Source: Spyradosoma sp004558035 (GTDB taxonomy: Bacteria; Verrucomicrobiota; Verrucomicrobiia; Opitutales; UBA953). Taken from it: a DNA stretch of 64,000 bases. Positions 25,950 to 35,092 of this stretch are shown piece after piece. The stretch's first letter is position 1; each line of letters begins with the position of its first letter. The stretch covers positions 310,001 to 374,000 of the forward strand of contig NZ_JBNPNH010000001.1 of NCBI RefSeq assembly GCF_050314555.1. Direction: 5' to 3'. The position numbers were made by a program, and so were the translations under genes. The notes under the pieces were generated by a model. The model saw only the letters and a program-made list of their open reading frames with translations. It was not told where the DNA came from and searched no databases.

Positions 25950-26024
25950 TGGCACCCCGTAGCGGAATCGAACCGCTATTCTCAGAATGAGGTTCTGCTG
26001 TCCTAACCATTAGACGAACAGGGC
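25950..26024 (-). tRNA. tRNA-Glu (anticodon CTC)
   Basis: The 75-nt gene has encoded CCA (TGG on plus at 25950-25952). The acceptor stem GCCCTGT/ACGGGGT, D arm GTCTAATGGTTAGGAC and T arm AGCGG-TTCGATT-CCGCT are all formed. The anticodon loop reads ACCTCAT with anticodon CTC (25989-25991 on plus). Position 33 is C instead of the nearly universal U, and pair 27-43 is G-A. Confidence 0.85.
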
Positions 26025-26168
26025 GTTTAATGAGAACGAGAAAACAGAATTTCCCCGTTTTCGGCAAGCGAAAAATTCGCGCATCGCGTTCTTCTTCGGC
26101 GCGCGCGGACCGCGGGCTCCCGCGCTTTCCGTTTTTCATTTTCCTTTTTTCGCGGTATCGTCGTCGGC

Positions 26169-27368
26169 ATGGAAAATTTCGTTTACGGGAACAGAACGCT
26201 TTGGATCTTCGGGCGCGGGACGCAGTCGCGCCTCGGCGAATTCGTCGAACGCTTCGCGGGAACGCGCGGCAAGGTGCTCCTGCACTTCGGCGGGAACAGC
26301 ATTCGGCGCAGCGGGCTTTACGAGCTCGCGAAGACGCAGCTGCGGGAACGCGGCGTCGCGTTCGTCGAGCTGGGCGGCGTGGTGCCGAATCCGCGGCTCG
26401 CGCTCGTGCGCGAGGGCGTCGAGCTGTGCCGCCGCGAGGGCGTGACGTTCATTCTCGCCGTCGGCGGCGGGAGCGTCATCGATTCCGCGAAGGCGATCGC
26501 GGCGGGCGTTCCCGAGGAAAACGGCGACGTGTGGGAGACCTTCGTCTCGCGGCGTCCGCTGAAGCGCGCGCTCGACGTCGCGACCGTGCTGACGATTCCC
26601 GCGACGGGCTCGGAGATGAGCCCGAACACCGTGATCACCGACGAGGCGAGCGGCTACAAGCTCGGCTACGGCGACGAGAAGCTGCGCCCCGTCTTCAGCA
26701 TCGTGAATCCGGAGCTGTTCTTCACGCTCCCGCCGAACCAGATCGCCAACGGCGTGAGCGACATGATGAGCCACATCTTCGAGCGCTATTTCTCGAACAC
26801 GCCGCATTGCGAAATCACCGACGGGCTCTGCGAAAGCGTGCTGCGCACCATCGTCCGCAACGCGCTCGCGCTGCGCGAAAATCCGCGCGACTACGACGCC
26901 TGGGCGGAAATCGGCTTCGCGGGAACGATCGCGCACAACAATCTGCTCGGGCTAGGGCGCGAGCAGGACTGGGCCTGCCACGGCATGGAGCACGAAATCA
27001 GCGCCGTGTACGACGTGGCGCACGGCGCGGGGCTCGCCGTCGTCACGCCCGCGTGGATGCGCTACGTGCTGCCGGAAAAATCCGCGAAGCTCGCGCAGTT
27101 CGCGCGAAACGTCTTCGGCGTTCCCGCGGGCGCGGACGACGCGGCGACGGCGCGCGCGGGCATCGACGCGCTCGTCGCCTTCTACGAAAAAATGGGGCTG
27201 CCCGTGACGATGCGCGCGCTCGGTGTTCCCGACGATTCGCGTTTCGAGGAGATGGCGAAAAAGGCGGTGCTGGGGCGTTCCCGCGACGGCCGCGAAATCC
27301 CGCAGGGCAACTTCCGCCGCCTCTACTCCCGCGACATCGTCGCGATCTACCGCCTTGCCGCGGAGTGA
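26169..27368 (+). CDS. iron-containing alcohol dehydrogenase (butanol dehydrogenase-like)
   Basis: This 399-residue group III dehydrogenase is of the BdhA/YqhD type. NAD(P)-binding GGGSVIDSAKAIA follows strand ILAV, and TGSEMSPNTVIT is the conserved substrate loop. Metal ligands are in NGVSDMMSHIFE (Asp, His) and the CHGMEHEISAVYDVAHGAGLA segment (two His). It likely reduces aldehydes during fermentation. It is flanked by relics and tRNA-Glu with no obvious operon partners. Confidence 0.92.
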   Translation: MENFVYGNRTLWIFGRGTQSRLGEFVERFAGTRGKVLLHFGGNSIRRSGLYELAKTQLRERGVAFVELGGVVPNPRLALVREGVELCRREGVTFILAVGGGSVIDSAKAIAAGVPEENGDVWETFVSRRPLKRALDVATVLTIPATGSEMSPNTVITDEASGYKLGYGDEKLRPVFSIVNPELFFTLPPNQIANGVSDMMSHIFERYFSNTPHCEITDGLCESVLRTIVRNALALRENPRDYDAWAEIGFAGTIAHNNLLGLGREQDWACHGMEHEISAVYDVAHGAGLAVVTPAWMRYVLPEKSAKLAQFARNVFGVPAGADDAATARAGIDALVAFYEKMGLPVTMRALGVPDDSRFEEMAKKAVLGRSRDGREIPQGNFRRLYSRDIVAIYRLAAE

Positions 27369-27404
27369 GGCGACGGCGCGGGAACTCGCCTCTCCCGCGC
27401 GTTT

Positions 27405-27845
27405 TCAGATGACGTAGTCGCCGTACCAGTTCTGGTCGCGGGAGAAGATGCGCGAGGCCTTCGGGACGAGATAGACCGTCTCGCCGGGAGCGAGGGGCGT
27501 GAGCTCGAAGTCCGCCGGGAAAAGATGCACGTGCAGCAGATTCTTTCGCGAATCGACGAGTTCGATCTTCACCAGCGCGCCCGCGGGAAGGATGCGCGAA
27601 ATCCGCGCGGGAACGCCGCCGCGGTCGGGCGTCTTGTGCACCTCGAAATCGTGCGGGCGCACGAGCATGCGCACTTCGCCGCCGTCGGCGGGAACGCCGG
27701 AATCGCCGCTGAAATACGCGCGCCCCTGGCCGAGGCTGCCGTAGAAGACGTTCACCTCGCCGAGAAAGTTCATCACGACGAGCGAGTCGGAGACTTCGAG
27801 CGCCTCCTCCTGGTCGTGCGTGACGAGGATGCTCGTGAGCTCCAT
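27405..27845 (-). pseudogene. 5'-truncated sulfate/molybdate-type ABC ATPase (CysA-like)
   Basis: This 146-residue ORF begins right at the H-loop: ILVTHDQEEALEVSD is the conserved switch-His segment. The TOBE-like domain of CysA/ModC-type ATPases follows (RPHDFEVHK, ARISRILPAGALVKIEL). Walker A, the LSGGQ signature and Walker B are all missing, so it cannot hydrolyse ATP. The break at about 27846 abuts the region upstream of the GH110 gene. An intact family member would be about 350 residues. Confidence 0.75.
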
Positions 27846-27909
27846 CGTCTCGTATCGCCGCGGCGCGAAAACGCTCGCGCCGAGCGGGGGCGGCGGGGAT
27901 AATCGCGGA

Positions 27910-30276
27910 ATGAAGCTCTCGAAGATTTTTCCGATTCTCTGCGCGGCCGCGGCGGTAACGCTCGCGCCCGCTTTCGGCGGGAGCGCGGACGGCGGCGCCG
28001 TTCACGCGTCGTACTGCCGCACCATGCCCGTCGAGATTTCCAAAACGGCGCCGCTGCGCGGGCGGCAGGATTTCGGCGAGACGCGCATCGACGCTTCCGT
28101 CGAAGGCAATCCGCTCCGCATCGCGGGAACGACCTTCGCACGCGGAATCGGCACGCACGCGACGTCGATGATTCCGCTCGACGTGCCGCCGGAGGGAAGT
28201 TTCGGGGGAGGCATGCGCGCGGCGCGGCTGCTCGGCGCGTGCGGCATCGACGACGAGGCGGGCGGGCGCGGCGACGGCGCGGAGTTCCGCGTGCTTTCGG
28301 GAACGGAGGTGCTTTGGTCGTCCGGCGTGATGCGGCCCGGCGAGCCCGCGAAGCGTTTTTCCGTGAAGATCCCGCGGCACGCGGAGAAGATCTACCTGCT
28401 CACGCTCGCCGGCGGCGACGACGTCTGCGACCACGCGGACTGGGCGGACCTGAAGTGGGAAACCCGCCTTTTCGGCCGTCTCGGCGACGGCGGGGATCGT
28501 CTCGACGCGCGCGCGTTCGGACTCGTTCCCGGCACGGGGAAGGATCAGACGGCGGCGCTCCGCAAAGCGCTGAACGCGGCGCGCGACCGCCGTGCGCGGG
28601 AGCTCGTCCTCGAAAAAGGAGAGTACCATTTCTTCCGCGAGAACGCGCTCGAGCTCTCTTTTCACATTTCGAATCACGACCAGCCGGCGATTCATCCGGT
28701 GCAGATTCCGCTCGTCGATCTGCGCAATCTGAAAATCCGGGGCAACGGCTCGACGTTCGTCTTCCACGGGCAGAGCCTCGCCGTGCTCTTCATGGACTGC
28801 GAGAACGTGACGCTCGAAGGCGTGCGTCTCGACTACGCGCGCCCGATGTACTCCGAAGCGAAAATCCTCGGATTCGAAAACGGAAAAACGATCGTCTCCG
28901 TCGACGAAAAGGCCTTCCCGTACACGATAGAGAACGGCCGCCTGCGCTTCATCGGCGAAGGCTGGACGCGCGGCGTCGGCAGCGCGATCGCGTTCCGCGC
29001 GGGCTCGAAGAACATCGTCGAACGCACGGCGGACATCGTCTTCGGCGGCGAGGCCGAAAAACGCGCCGACGGCACGCTCGCGCTCGCCAAGGATTTCTCC
29101 GAAGTCGGCGCGGGCGCGGCGGTCGGCGACACGCTCACCCTGCGCTCGTGGGACCGCCCGCACCCGGCTTGCGTCATCTACCGCGCGAAAAACACCGAGC
29201 TCCGCGACGTCTCCATCCATTCGAGCTTCGGCATGACGCTCCTCGCCCAGCGCTCGGAAAACGTCCGCTTCGTCGGCTCCGGCAAGGCGGAGGACAAGAC
29301 GGCGGGCGTCTTCCCGCGGCCGGAGACCGGGCGCGTCTATTCGGCGTCCGCGGACGCGACGCACTTCTCGAACGTCGCCGGCGTCGTGACGGTCGAGAAC
29401 GCGTTTTTCGAAACGATGATGGACGACGCGATCAACGTGCACTCGACCTGCCTCGGCGTCGAGGCCGTTCCCGCGAAGAACCGGCTCCGCTGCCGATTCA
29501 TGCACGGGCAGGCGGTCGGCTTCGAAGTCTTCATGCCGGGCGACACGCTGCGCTTCATCAAGGGGCCGACGCTGGAACAGGGTCCGGAAGTCAAGGTCGC
29601 GGCGGTCAGGAAACTTTCCTCGCGCGAGCTGCTCGTCACGCTCGCGGAAGACGTTCCCGCCGGATACGGACCGGGCGACGCGGTCGAGAACGCGGATTTC
29701 CAGTGCGCGGTGGTCTTCCGCGGGAACGTCGTGCGGAACAACCGCGCGCGCGGGGCGCTGTTCACGACGCCGAAAAAGGTCGTCGTGGAAAACAACGTCT
29801 TCCGCGACGTCGCGGGCTCGGCGATCCTGCTCGCGGGCGACGCGCAGGGCTGGTACGAAAGCGGCCCGTGCGAGGACGTCGTCATCCGCGGGAACAGGTT
29901 CATCGACAATCTGACGTCGGTCTTCCAGTTCACGGAGGCGCTGATTTCGATTTATCCGGAAGTGAGAAAGCTCGGCGAGCAGAAGCGGTTTTATCACCGC
30001 AACGTCGTGATCGAGGACAACGATTTCGACACGTTCGACGTGCCGCTGCTCTTCGCGATTTCGACGGAAAACCTGCGCTTCATGAACAACCGCGTCCGCT
30101 ACAACGCGAATCACGCCGGCTGGGGGCGCAGGCCGTTCCGCTTCCTGCGCTGCCGCGACGTGGAGATCCGCGGGAACGTCGTCGCGCCCGCGGGAACGGC
30201 GACGCCGCTTCCGCAGAGCTGGACGCCCGCCGACTGCGACGCGACGCTGACGGAAAACCTGAAGATCGGCGACTGA
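27910..30276 (+). CDS. secreted alpha-1,3-galactosidase, GH110, with NPCBM domain
   Basis: This 788-residue protein has a signal peptide (1-24) and an NPCBM-type carbohydrate-binding domain (about 30-180, including FARGIGTHATSMI and the late WADLKWE). A right-handed beta-helix of the GH110 type fills the rest, with FETMMDDAINVHSTCLG as the hallmark acidic patch. GH110 enzymes remove terminal alpha-1,3-galactose such as the blood-group B epitope. The ATG at 27910 begins the signal peptide. It fits the other host-glycan enzymes in the window. Confidence 0.88.
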   Translation: MKLSKIFPILCAAAAVTLAPAFGGSADGGAVHASYCRTMPVEISKTAPLRGRQDFGETRIDASVEGNPLRIAGTTFARGIGTHATSMIPLDVPPEGSFGGGMRAARLLGACGIDDEAGGRGDGAEFRVLSGTEVLWSSGVMRPGEPAKRFSVKIPRHAEKIYLLTLAGGDDVCDHADWADLKWETRLFGRLGDGGDRLDARAFGLVPGTGKDQTAALRKALNAARDRRARELVLEKGEYHFFRENALELSFHISNHDQPAIHPVQIPLVDLRNLKIRGNGSTFVFHGQSLAVLFMDCENVTLEGVRLDYARPMYSEAKILGFENGKTIVSVDEKAFPYTIENGRLRFIGEGWTRGVGSAIAFRAGSKNIVERTADIVFGGEAEKRADGTLALAKDFSEVGAGAAVGDTLTLRSWDRPHPACVIYRAKNTELRDVSIHSSFGMTLLAQRSENVRFVGSGKAEDKTAGVFPRPETGRVYSASADATHFSNVAGVVTVENAFFETMMDDAINVHSTCLGVEAVPAKNRLRCRFMHGQAVGFEVFMPGDTLRFIKGPTLEQGPEVKVAAVRKLSSRELLVTLAEDVPAGYGPGDAVENADFQCAVVFRGNVVRNNRARGALFTTPKKVVVENNVFRDVAGSAILLAGDAQGWYESGPCEDVVIRGNRFIDNLTSVFQFTEALISIYPEVRKLGEQKRFYHRNVVIEDNDFDTFDVPLLFAISTENLRFMNNRVRYNANHAGWGRRPFRFLRCRDVEIRGNVVAPAGTATPLPQSWTPADCDATLTENLKIGD

Positions 30277-30297
30277 GCCCGCGTCGGCGGGAACGCC

Positions 30298-31380
30298 TCA
30301 CTCTTCGTCGTCGACGAAATCGAGCGCCATTTCCTCGTCTGTCTTTTCGAGCTTGAGATTGACGAGCGGCACGAGCGCGGCGAGCAGACCGAGCGTGACG
30401 AACATCGCGCCCCAGCCGACGACGTCGTGAACCGTGCCGAGCGTGAACGCCGGGCTGTCCGGCGCGTTCCCGAAAAAGTCCAGCTCCAGCGCCTCCGAGC
30501 CCTTGAACGACGACCAGACCGTCAGAAAGCCCGAGCGCAGCACGTTGAGCAGCAGCGCGAAGACGATCGAGACGGCGACGAAGAAAATCTTTTTCTTCAG
30601 CGTGCGCATGAAGACCGCCGCGAGAAACGAGCCCGTGAAAAGGCACGCCGTGAGCGAGCGCACGCCCGAGCACGCGTCCTCGACGCCGACGCGGTCGCCG
30701 CCCGGCAGCAGAATCGTGTTCGCCTCCTGCGTGAGGTCGAAGCCGAGAAAATTCAGCATCGCGACGACGGTCGCCGTCACGTTCGAAAGCAGCAGCGTCT
30801 TGATCTGGCGGTCGACGAGAAACGTGAACGGTCCGGAAATCAGCCAGACGCAGATCGGGAACAGCAGCAGCAGCGGCAGACGTGCGCGCGTGCGCAGATC
30901 GTTGCGCGTTCCCGAGAGCGTGCGCGCGCCCGCGAACCACGCGAGCCCGAAGCAGAGCCCGACGAATCCCGCCGTGTTCTCGTAGGTCGTGAACGCGTCG
31001 AATCCGTAGATCGCCGACCCGATCGCGCCCGCGGCGAAAAGCAGCGCCGAAGCGAGCGTTCCCGCGCCGAAGAGCCAGTTCAGCCACGCGGGAACGCGCG
31101 CGCCGGGCTTCGCCGCCCGGGCGGGCAGCGTGAATTCGTCGTCGGCGTCGTCCGCGTCCGGCGTTCCCGTGAAGACGCGCCGGATCTTGTCCCAACGTTC
31201 CCGCACGACGAACGCCGCGAACAGCGGCACGAGGTAGCCGAAAAGGTAATCGTCTTTGGCGTTCCAACACTGCACCTGGTCGAAAAGCAGCACGGCGCAG
31301 GCGACGAGCGCGACGCCCGCGTAGGCGAGCGGCGGGAGCGAATCGGCGGGAGCGGCGGCGGATGTCTTCGCGTTTTCCAT
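30298..31380 (-). CDS. exosortase
   Basis: This 360-residue polytopic membrane protein has about eight or nine helices. It shows the exosortase catalytic triad: Cys in VEDACSGVRSL (about residue 235), Arg in LLNVLRSGF (about 281) and His in GTVHDVVGW (about 317). It cleaves and sorts PEP-CTERM proteins such as those at 11765, 19383 and 36540. The ATG at 31380 was preferred over one 17 codons upstream because the extra residues lie in intergenic-like sequence. Confidence 0.92.
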   Translation of the reverse strand: MENAKTSAAAPADSLPPLAYAGVALVACAVLLFDQVQCWNAKDDYLFGYLVPLFAAFVVRERWDKIRRVFTGTPDADDADDEFTLPARAAKPGARVPAWLNWLFGAGTLASALLFAAGAIGSAIYGFDAFTTYENTAGFVGLCFGLAWFAGARTLSGTRNDLRTRARLPLLLLFPICVWLISGPFTFLVDRQIKTLLLSNVTATVVAMLNFLGFDLTQEANTILLPGGDRVGVEDACSGVRSLTACLFTGSFLAAVFMRTLKKKIFFVAVSIVFALLLNVLRSGFLTVWSSFKGSEALELDFFGNAPDSPAFTLGTVHDVVGWGAMFVTLGLLAALVPLVNLKLEKTDEEMALDFVDDEE

Positions 31381-31451
31381 GAAATTTTCGAAAGCGCTTA
31401 GGTTAGGCAATCCGCGTTCCCGCGCGAACAAAAATTTCGCGGATGAGGGAA

Positions 31452-31582
31452 AGTGATGGAGGTTATGAGGTTATGGAGGTTATGGAGGTTCTTTGCGTTT
31501 CGCTCCGCGAAAAAGTTTTTCGAAATCCTTTCGGCGAAGCCGAGCGCAATCAACTTCATAACTCCATCACCTCATCACCTTC
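31452..31582. repeat. palindromic element with GGTTATGGA arms and shared core
   Basis: The left arm 31454-31491 repeats GGTTATGAG/GGTTATGGA. The right arm 31551-31580 is inverted (CATAACTCCATCACCTCATC). The core 31516-31549 contains TTTCGGCGAAGCCGAGCGCAA, nearly identical to 63194-63225. Confidence 0.85.
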
Positions 31583-31651
31583 CCGCCGCGCGAAGCGCCG
31601 CCCGCGCGCGCTTGATTCCGTGCGGGAACGGGCGTAGGATTTTCCGCCATT

Positions 31652-33478
31652 ATGAAACTTCGCAGTTCACTCAGCACGGAAGGCCGCCGCATGGCGGGAG
31701 CACGCGCGCTCTGGCGCGCCAACGGAATGAAGGAAGAACAGTTCGGCAAGCCGATCATCGGCATCGTCAATTCGTTCACGCAGCTCGTTCCCGGCCACAC
31801 GCATCTCCACGAAATCGGGCAGAAGATGAAGGCGTTCATCGAGGCGCAGGGCTGTTTCGCCGCCGAGTTCGACACCATCGCCATCGACGACGGCATCGCC
31901 ATGGGGCACAACGGCATGCTCTACTCGCTCCCGTCGCGGGACCTCATCGCCGACTCCGTCGAATACATGTGCGAGGCGCACCGCGTGGACGCGATCGTGT
32001 GCATCTCCAACTGCGACAAGGTCACACCCGGCATGCTCATGGCGGCGATGCGCCTGAACATTCCCGCGATCTTCGTCTCCGGCGGTCCGATGGAGGCCGG
32101 CGAGTTCGACGGCGAAAAGAACGACCTGATCGACGTCATGGTCAAGGGCGCGGACGCGTCCTACTCCGACGAAAAGCTCGCCGAGCTCGAGCGCCTCGCG
32201 TGCCCGACCTGCGGCTCGTGCTCGGGCATGTTCACGGCGAACTCGATGAACTGCCTCAACGAAGTGCTCGGCTTCGCGCTGCCCGGCAACGGCACGCTGC
32301 TCGCCACGCACGCGCTGCGCATGAAGCTCTTCGAAAAGGCGGCGAAGCGCATCGTCGAAATGGCGTACGCCTACTACGAGCGCGGGGACGCGTCGGTGCT
32401 CCCGCGCCAGATCGCCACGCGCGCCGCGTTCCTCAACGCGATGACGCTCGACATCGCGATGGGCGGCTCCACCAACACCGTGCTGCACCTGCTCGCGATC
32501 GCGCAGGAGGCCGGCGTCGATTTCACGATGAAGGACATCGACTTCCTTTCGCGCCGCGTTCCCGTGCTCTGCAAGGTCGCGCCGAACACGAAGAAATATC
32601 ACATCGAGGACGTGAACCGCGCGGGCGGCATCCTCACCATCATCGGCCGCCTCGCCGCCGAGGGCCTCATCGACGGAAGCGTGCGCCGCGCCGACGGGCT
32701 GACGCTCGCGGAGGCGATCGCGCAGAACGACCTCGACTCGCCCGCCGTCGCCGCCGAAGCGCTCGAACGCGCGCACGCCGCTCCCGCGGGAACGCGCAGC
32801 GTCCGCCTCGCCTCGCAGGACGCGCGTTATGAAAATCTGGATACGGACCGCGCCGCGGGCTGCATCCGCGACGTCGAGCACGCCTACGTGCGCGACGGCG
32901 GGCTCGCGGTGCTCTTCGGCAACGTCGCGCTCGACGGCTGCATCGTCAAGACCGCCGGCGTTTCGGAAAAAGTCTTCAAGTTCCGCGGCACGGCGAAAGT
33001 CTTCGAATCGCAGGAAGACGCGTGCGAGGGCATTCTCGGCGGCAAGGTCGGTCCGGGCGACGTCGTCGTCATCACGCACGAGGGCCCGCGCGGCGGCCCC
33101 GGCATGCAGGAAATGCTCTACCCGACGTCCTACATCAAGTCGAAGCACCTCGGCGAGCTCTGCGCGCTGATCACCGACGGCCGTTTCTCCGGCGGCACGA
33201 GCGGGCTCTCGATCGGGCACGTCTCGCCCGAAGCCGCCGCGGGCGGGAACATCGGGCTCGTGCGCGACGGCGACGTCATCGCGATCGACATTCCCGCGCG
33301 CACGATTTCGCTGGAAGTCTCCGACGCGGAGCTCGCCGCCCGCCGCAAGGAAGAGGAGGCGCGCGGGAACGCCGCGTTCACGCCGAAAAAGCGCGCGCGC
33401 AAGATCTCCAAGGCGCTCCGCGCCTACGCGAGCATGGTCGCCTCCGCGGACAAAGGCGGCGTCCGCGTCGTGGAATGA
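31652..33478 (+). CDS. ilvD: dihydroxy-acid dehydratase
   Basis: This 608-residue Fe-S dehydratase belongs to branched-chain amino acid synthesis. It has the three cluster Cys in ISNCDKVTPGM and CPTCGSCSGMFTANSMNCL, then LPGNGTLLA, GGSTNTVLHLLAI and the C-terminal ITDGRFSGGTSGLSIGHVSPEA. The length is typical. It stands alone; other ilv genes are not in the window. Confidence 0.96.
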   Translation: MKLRSSLSTEGRRMAGARALWRANGMKEEQFGKPIIGIVNSFTQLVPGHTHLHEIGQKMKAFIEAQGCFAAEFDTIAIDDGIAMGHNGMLYSLPSRDLIADSVEYMCEAHRVDAIVCISNCDKVTPGMLMAAMRLNIPAIFVSGGPMEAGEFDGEKNDLIDVMVKGADASYSDEKLAELERLACPTCGSCSGMFTANSMNCLNEVLGFALPGNGTLLATHALRMKLFEKAAKRIVEMAYAYYERGDASVLPRQIATRAAFLNAMTLDIAMGGSTNTVLHLLAIAQEAGVDFTMKDIDFLSRRVPVLCKVAPNTKKYHIEDVNRAGGILTIIGRLAAEGLIDGSVRRADGLTLAEAIAQNDLDSPAVAAEALERAHAAPAGTRSVRLASQDARYENLDTDRAAGCIRDVEHAYVRDGGLAVLFGNVALDGCIVKTAGVSEKVFKFRGTAKVFESQEDACEGILGGKVGPGDVVVITHEGPRGGPGMQEMLYPTSYIKSKHLGELCALITDGRFSGGTSGLSIGHVSPEAAAGGNIGLVRDGDVIAIDIPARTISLEVSDAELAARRKEEEARGNAAFTPKKRARKISKALRAYASMVASADKGGVRVVE

Positions 33479-33502
33479 CCCTCCGGAAGACCGCTTCAAA
33501 AA

Positions 33503-33545
33503 ACAGACGTTCCCGCGGTTCGTTTCGCAGGAACGTCTGTTTTTG
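33503..33545 (+). terminator. ilvD terminator carrying CGTTCCC
   Basis: An 11-bp stem ACAGACGTTCC/GGAACGTCTGT (33503-33513 and 33530-33540) is followed by a T run. One arm holds the CGTTCCC word. Confidence 0.88.
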
Positions 33546-33603
33546 CGCGGCGCGGGAGCGAAAAGGCTTTAATTCCCACGAAAAAGGTATAGTATTCAGC
33601 TTC

Positions 33604-34221
33604 ATGAAAAAACGATTCGATCTGAATTTGTATCTGGTGACGGACGAGCCGGCGAAATGCCGCCGCGGCATGCTCGAAACCGTCGAACGCGCCGTCGCGG
33701 GCGGCGTCACGATCGTGCAGTACCGCTCGACGAATCCCGACGCGGGAACGTGCTGGGCGGAAGCGAAGCCGATCGCCGACTTTCTGCGTTCCCGCGGCGT
33801 GACCTTCATCGTGAACAACCGCCTCGATCTCGCCCTCGCGCTCAACGCCGACGGCGTTCACATCGGCCAGCGCGACCTGCCCGTTCCGCTCGCGCGCCGG
33901 CTGATCGGTCCGGAAAAAATTCTCGGGCTCTCGGTCTCGAACCGCGCGCAGCTGGACGCCGTCGATCCCGCGCTCGTCGATTACCTCGGCATGGGTCCGG
34001 TGTTCCCGACGGTCTCGAAGAGGAACGCGCCACCGGAGCTCGGCGTCGAAAACTTCGCGAAGCTCGCCGCGCTGTCGCCGCTCCCGGTCGTCGCGATCGG
34101 CGGGCTGAACGCGGAGCGCGCCCGAGCCGTCCGCGCCACGGGAACGGCCGCGGGGATCGCCGTCGTCTCCGCGATCTGCGGCGCGGAAGACCCGGAAGCC
34201 GCCGCGCGCGCCCTGCTCTGA
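33604..34221 (+). CDS. thiE: thiamine-phosphate synthase
   Basis: This 205-residue TIM barrel joins the thiazole and pyrimidine moieties of thiamine. It has YLVTDEP, VTIVQYRST (ThiE usually has QLR, here QYR), NNRLDLALALNADGVHIGQRDLP, ILGLSVSN, DYLGMGPVFPTVSKRNA and VVAIGGLN. The start at 33604 removes a spurious long upstream frame. No TPP riboswitch was recognised upstream. thiM follows 37 bp downstream. Confidence 0.93.
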   Translation: MKKRFDLNLYLVTDEPAKCRRGMLETVERAVAGGVTIVQYRSTNPDAGTCWAEAKPIADFLRSRGVTFIVNNRLDLALALNADGVHIGQRDLPVPLARRLIGPEKILGLSVSNRAQLDAVDPALVDYLGMGPVFPTVSKRNAPPELGVENFAKLAALSPLPVVAIGGLNAERARAVRATGTAAGIAVVSAICGAEDPEAAARALL

Positions 34222-34258
34222 AAAAAATTTCGCGTCGCACGGACGCTTTTTTTACGCC

Positions 34259-35059
34259 ATGAAGAAACTCCAAGACATCGCCGCGGAAACGCTTTCTCGG
34301 ATTCGGGAACGTTCGCCGCTCGTGCTTTCGCTCACGAACAGCGTCGTACAGCCGCTCACCGCGAACCTCCTCCTCGCCGTCGGAGCGACGCCCGCCATGC
34401 TCAACGACGCCTCGGAATGCGCGGATATGATCGAGGCCTGCGGGAACGCCCTGCTCGTCAATCTCGGCACGCTGACCCGCGAACAGGCGGACGCGATGCG
34501 CGTCGCGACGGACACGGCGAACGCGCGCGGCGTGCCGTGGGTGCTCGATCCCGTAGCCGTCGGTCTGCTGAAATTCCGCACGGAATTCGCGCGCGAACTG
34601 CTCGCGAAAACGCCGACGGTCATCCGCGGGAACGGCGCGGAGATTCTGGCGCTCGCCGGCTACGCCGCCAAAACGCGCGGACCGGAAAGCACCTGCGGGA
34701 GCGAAGCCGCCGCGGAGGCCGCGCGGGAACTCGCCCGCGGATGCGGCGCGGCGGTGCTCGTCACGGGAGCCGTCGATTACGCGACGGACGGCGCGGGAAC
34801 GCTCGCCTGCGCCAACGGTCACCCGATGCTGACGCGCGTCACGGGCGCGGGCTGTTCGATGGGCGCGCTGACGGCGGCGTGCGCGGCGGTCGCGGATTCT
34901 CCGCTTGAAGCGGCGGCCGCCGCCGCTGTGCTGACGGGCGTCGCCGGCGAAATCGCCTTCGAAAATTCCGGCGCGCCGGGCACCTTCGCAGTCAAGCTCC
35001 TGGACGCCTTTTACGAAATGACGCCGGAGCTCGTGCGTTCCCGCACGAAGGCAGTCTGA
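34259..35059 (+). CDS. thiM: hydroxyethylthiazole kinase
   Basis: This 266-residue ribokinase-like enzyme salvages thiazole. It shows LTNSVVQPLTANLLLAVGATPAML (about 26-49), VLDPVAVG, TPTVIRGNGAEILALAG and VTGAGCSMGALTAA (catalytic Cys near 200). Paired with thiE but without thiC or thiG here, it suggests thiamine salvage rather than full synthesis at this locus. Confidence 0.94.
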   Translation: MKKLQDIAAETLSRIRERSPLVLSLTNSVVQPLTANLLLAVGATPAMLNDASECADMIEACGNALLVNLGTLTREQADAMRVATDTANARGVPWVLDPVAVGLLKFRTEFARELLAKTPTVIRGNGAEILALAGYAAKTRGPESTCGSEAAAEAARELARGCGAAVLVTGAVDYATDGAGTLACANGHPMLTRVTGAGCSMGALTAACAAVADSPLEAAAAAAVLTGVAGEIAFENSGAPGTFAVKLLDAFYEMTPELVRSRTKAV

Positions 35060-35092
35060 CGCCTCGCCCGGGAACGCCGCGCGCGCGGCGCC

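Noticed and set aside
33540..33603. TPP riboswitch before thiE
   Set aside because: No THI-box elements (CTGAGA, ACCTGATC-like) were found in the short gap.
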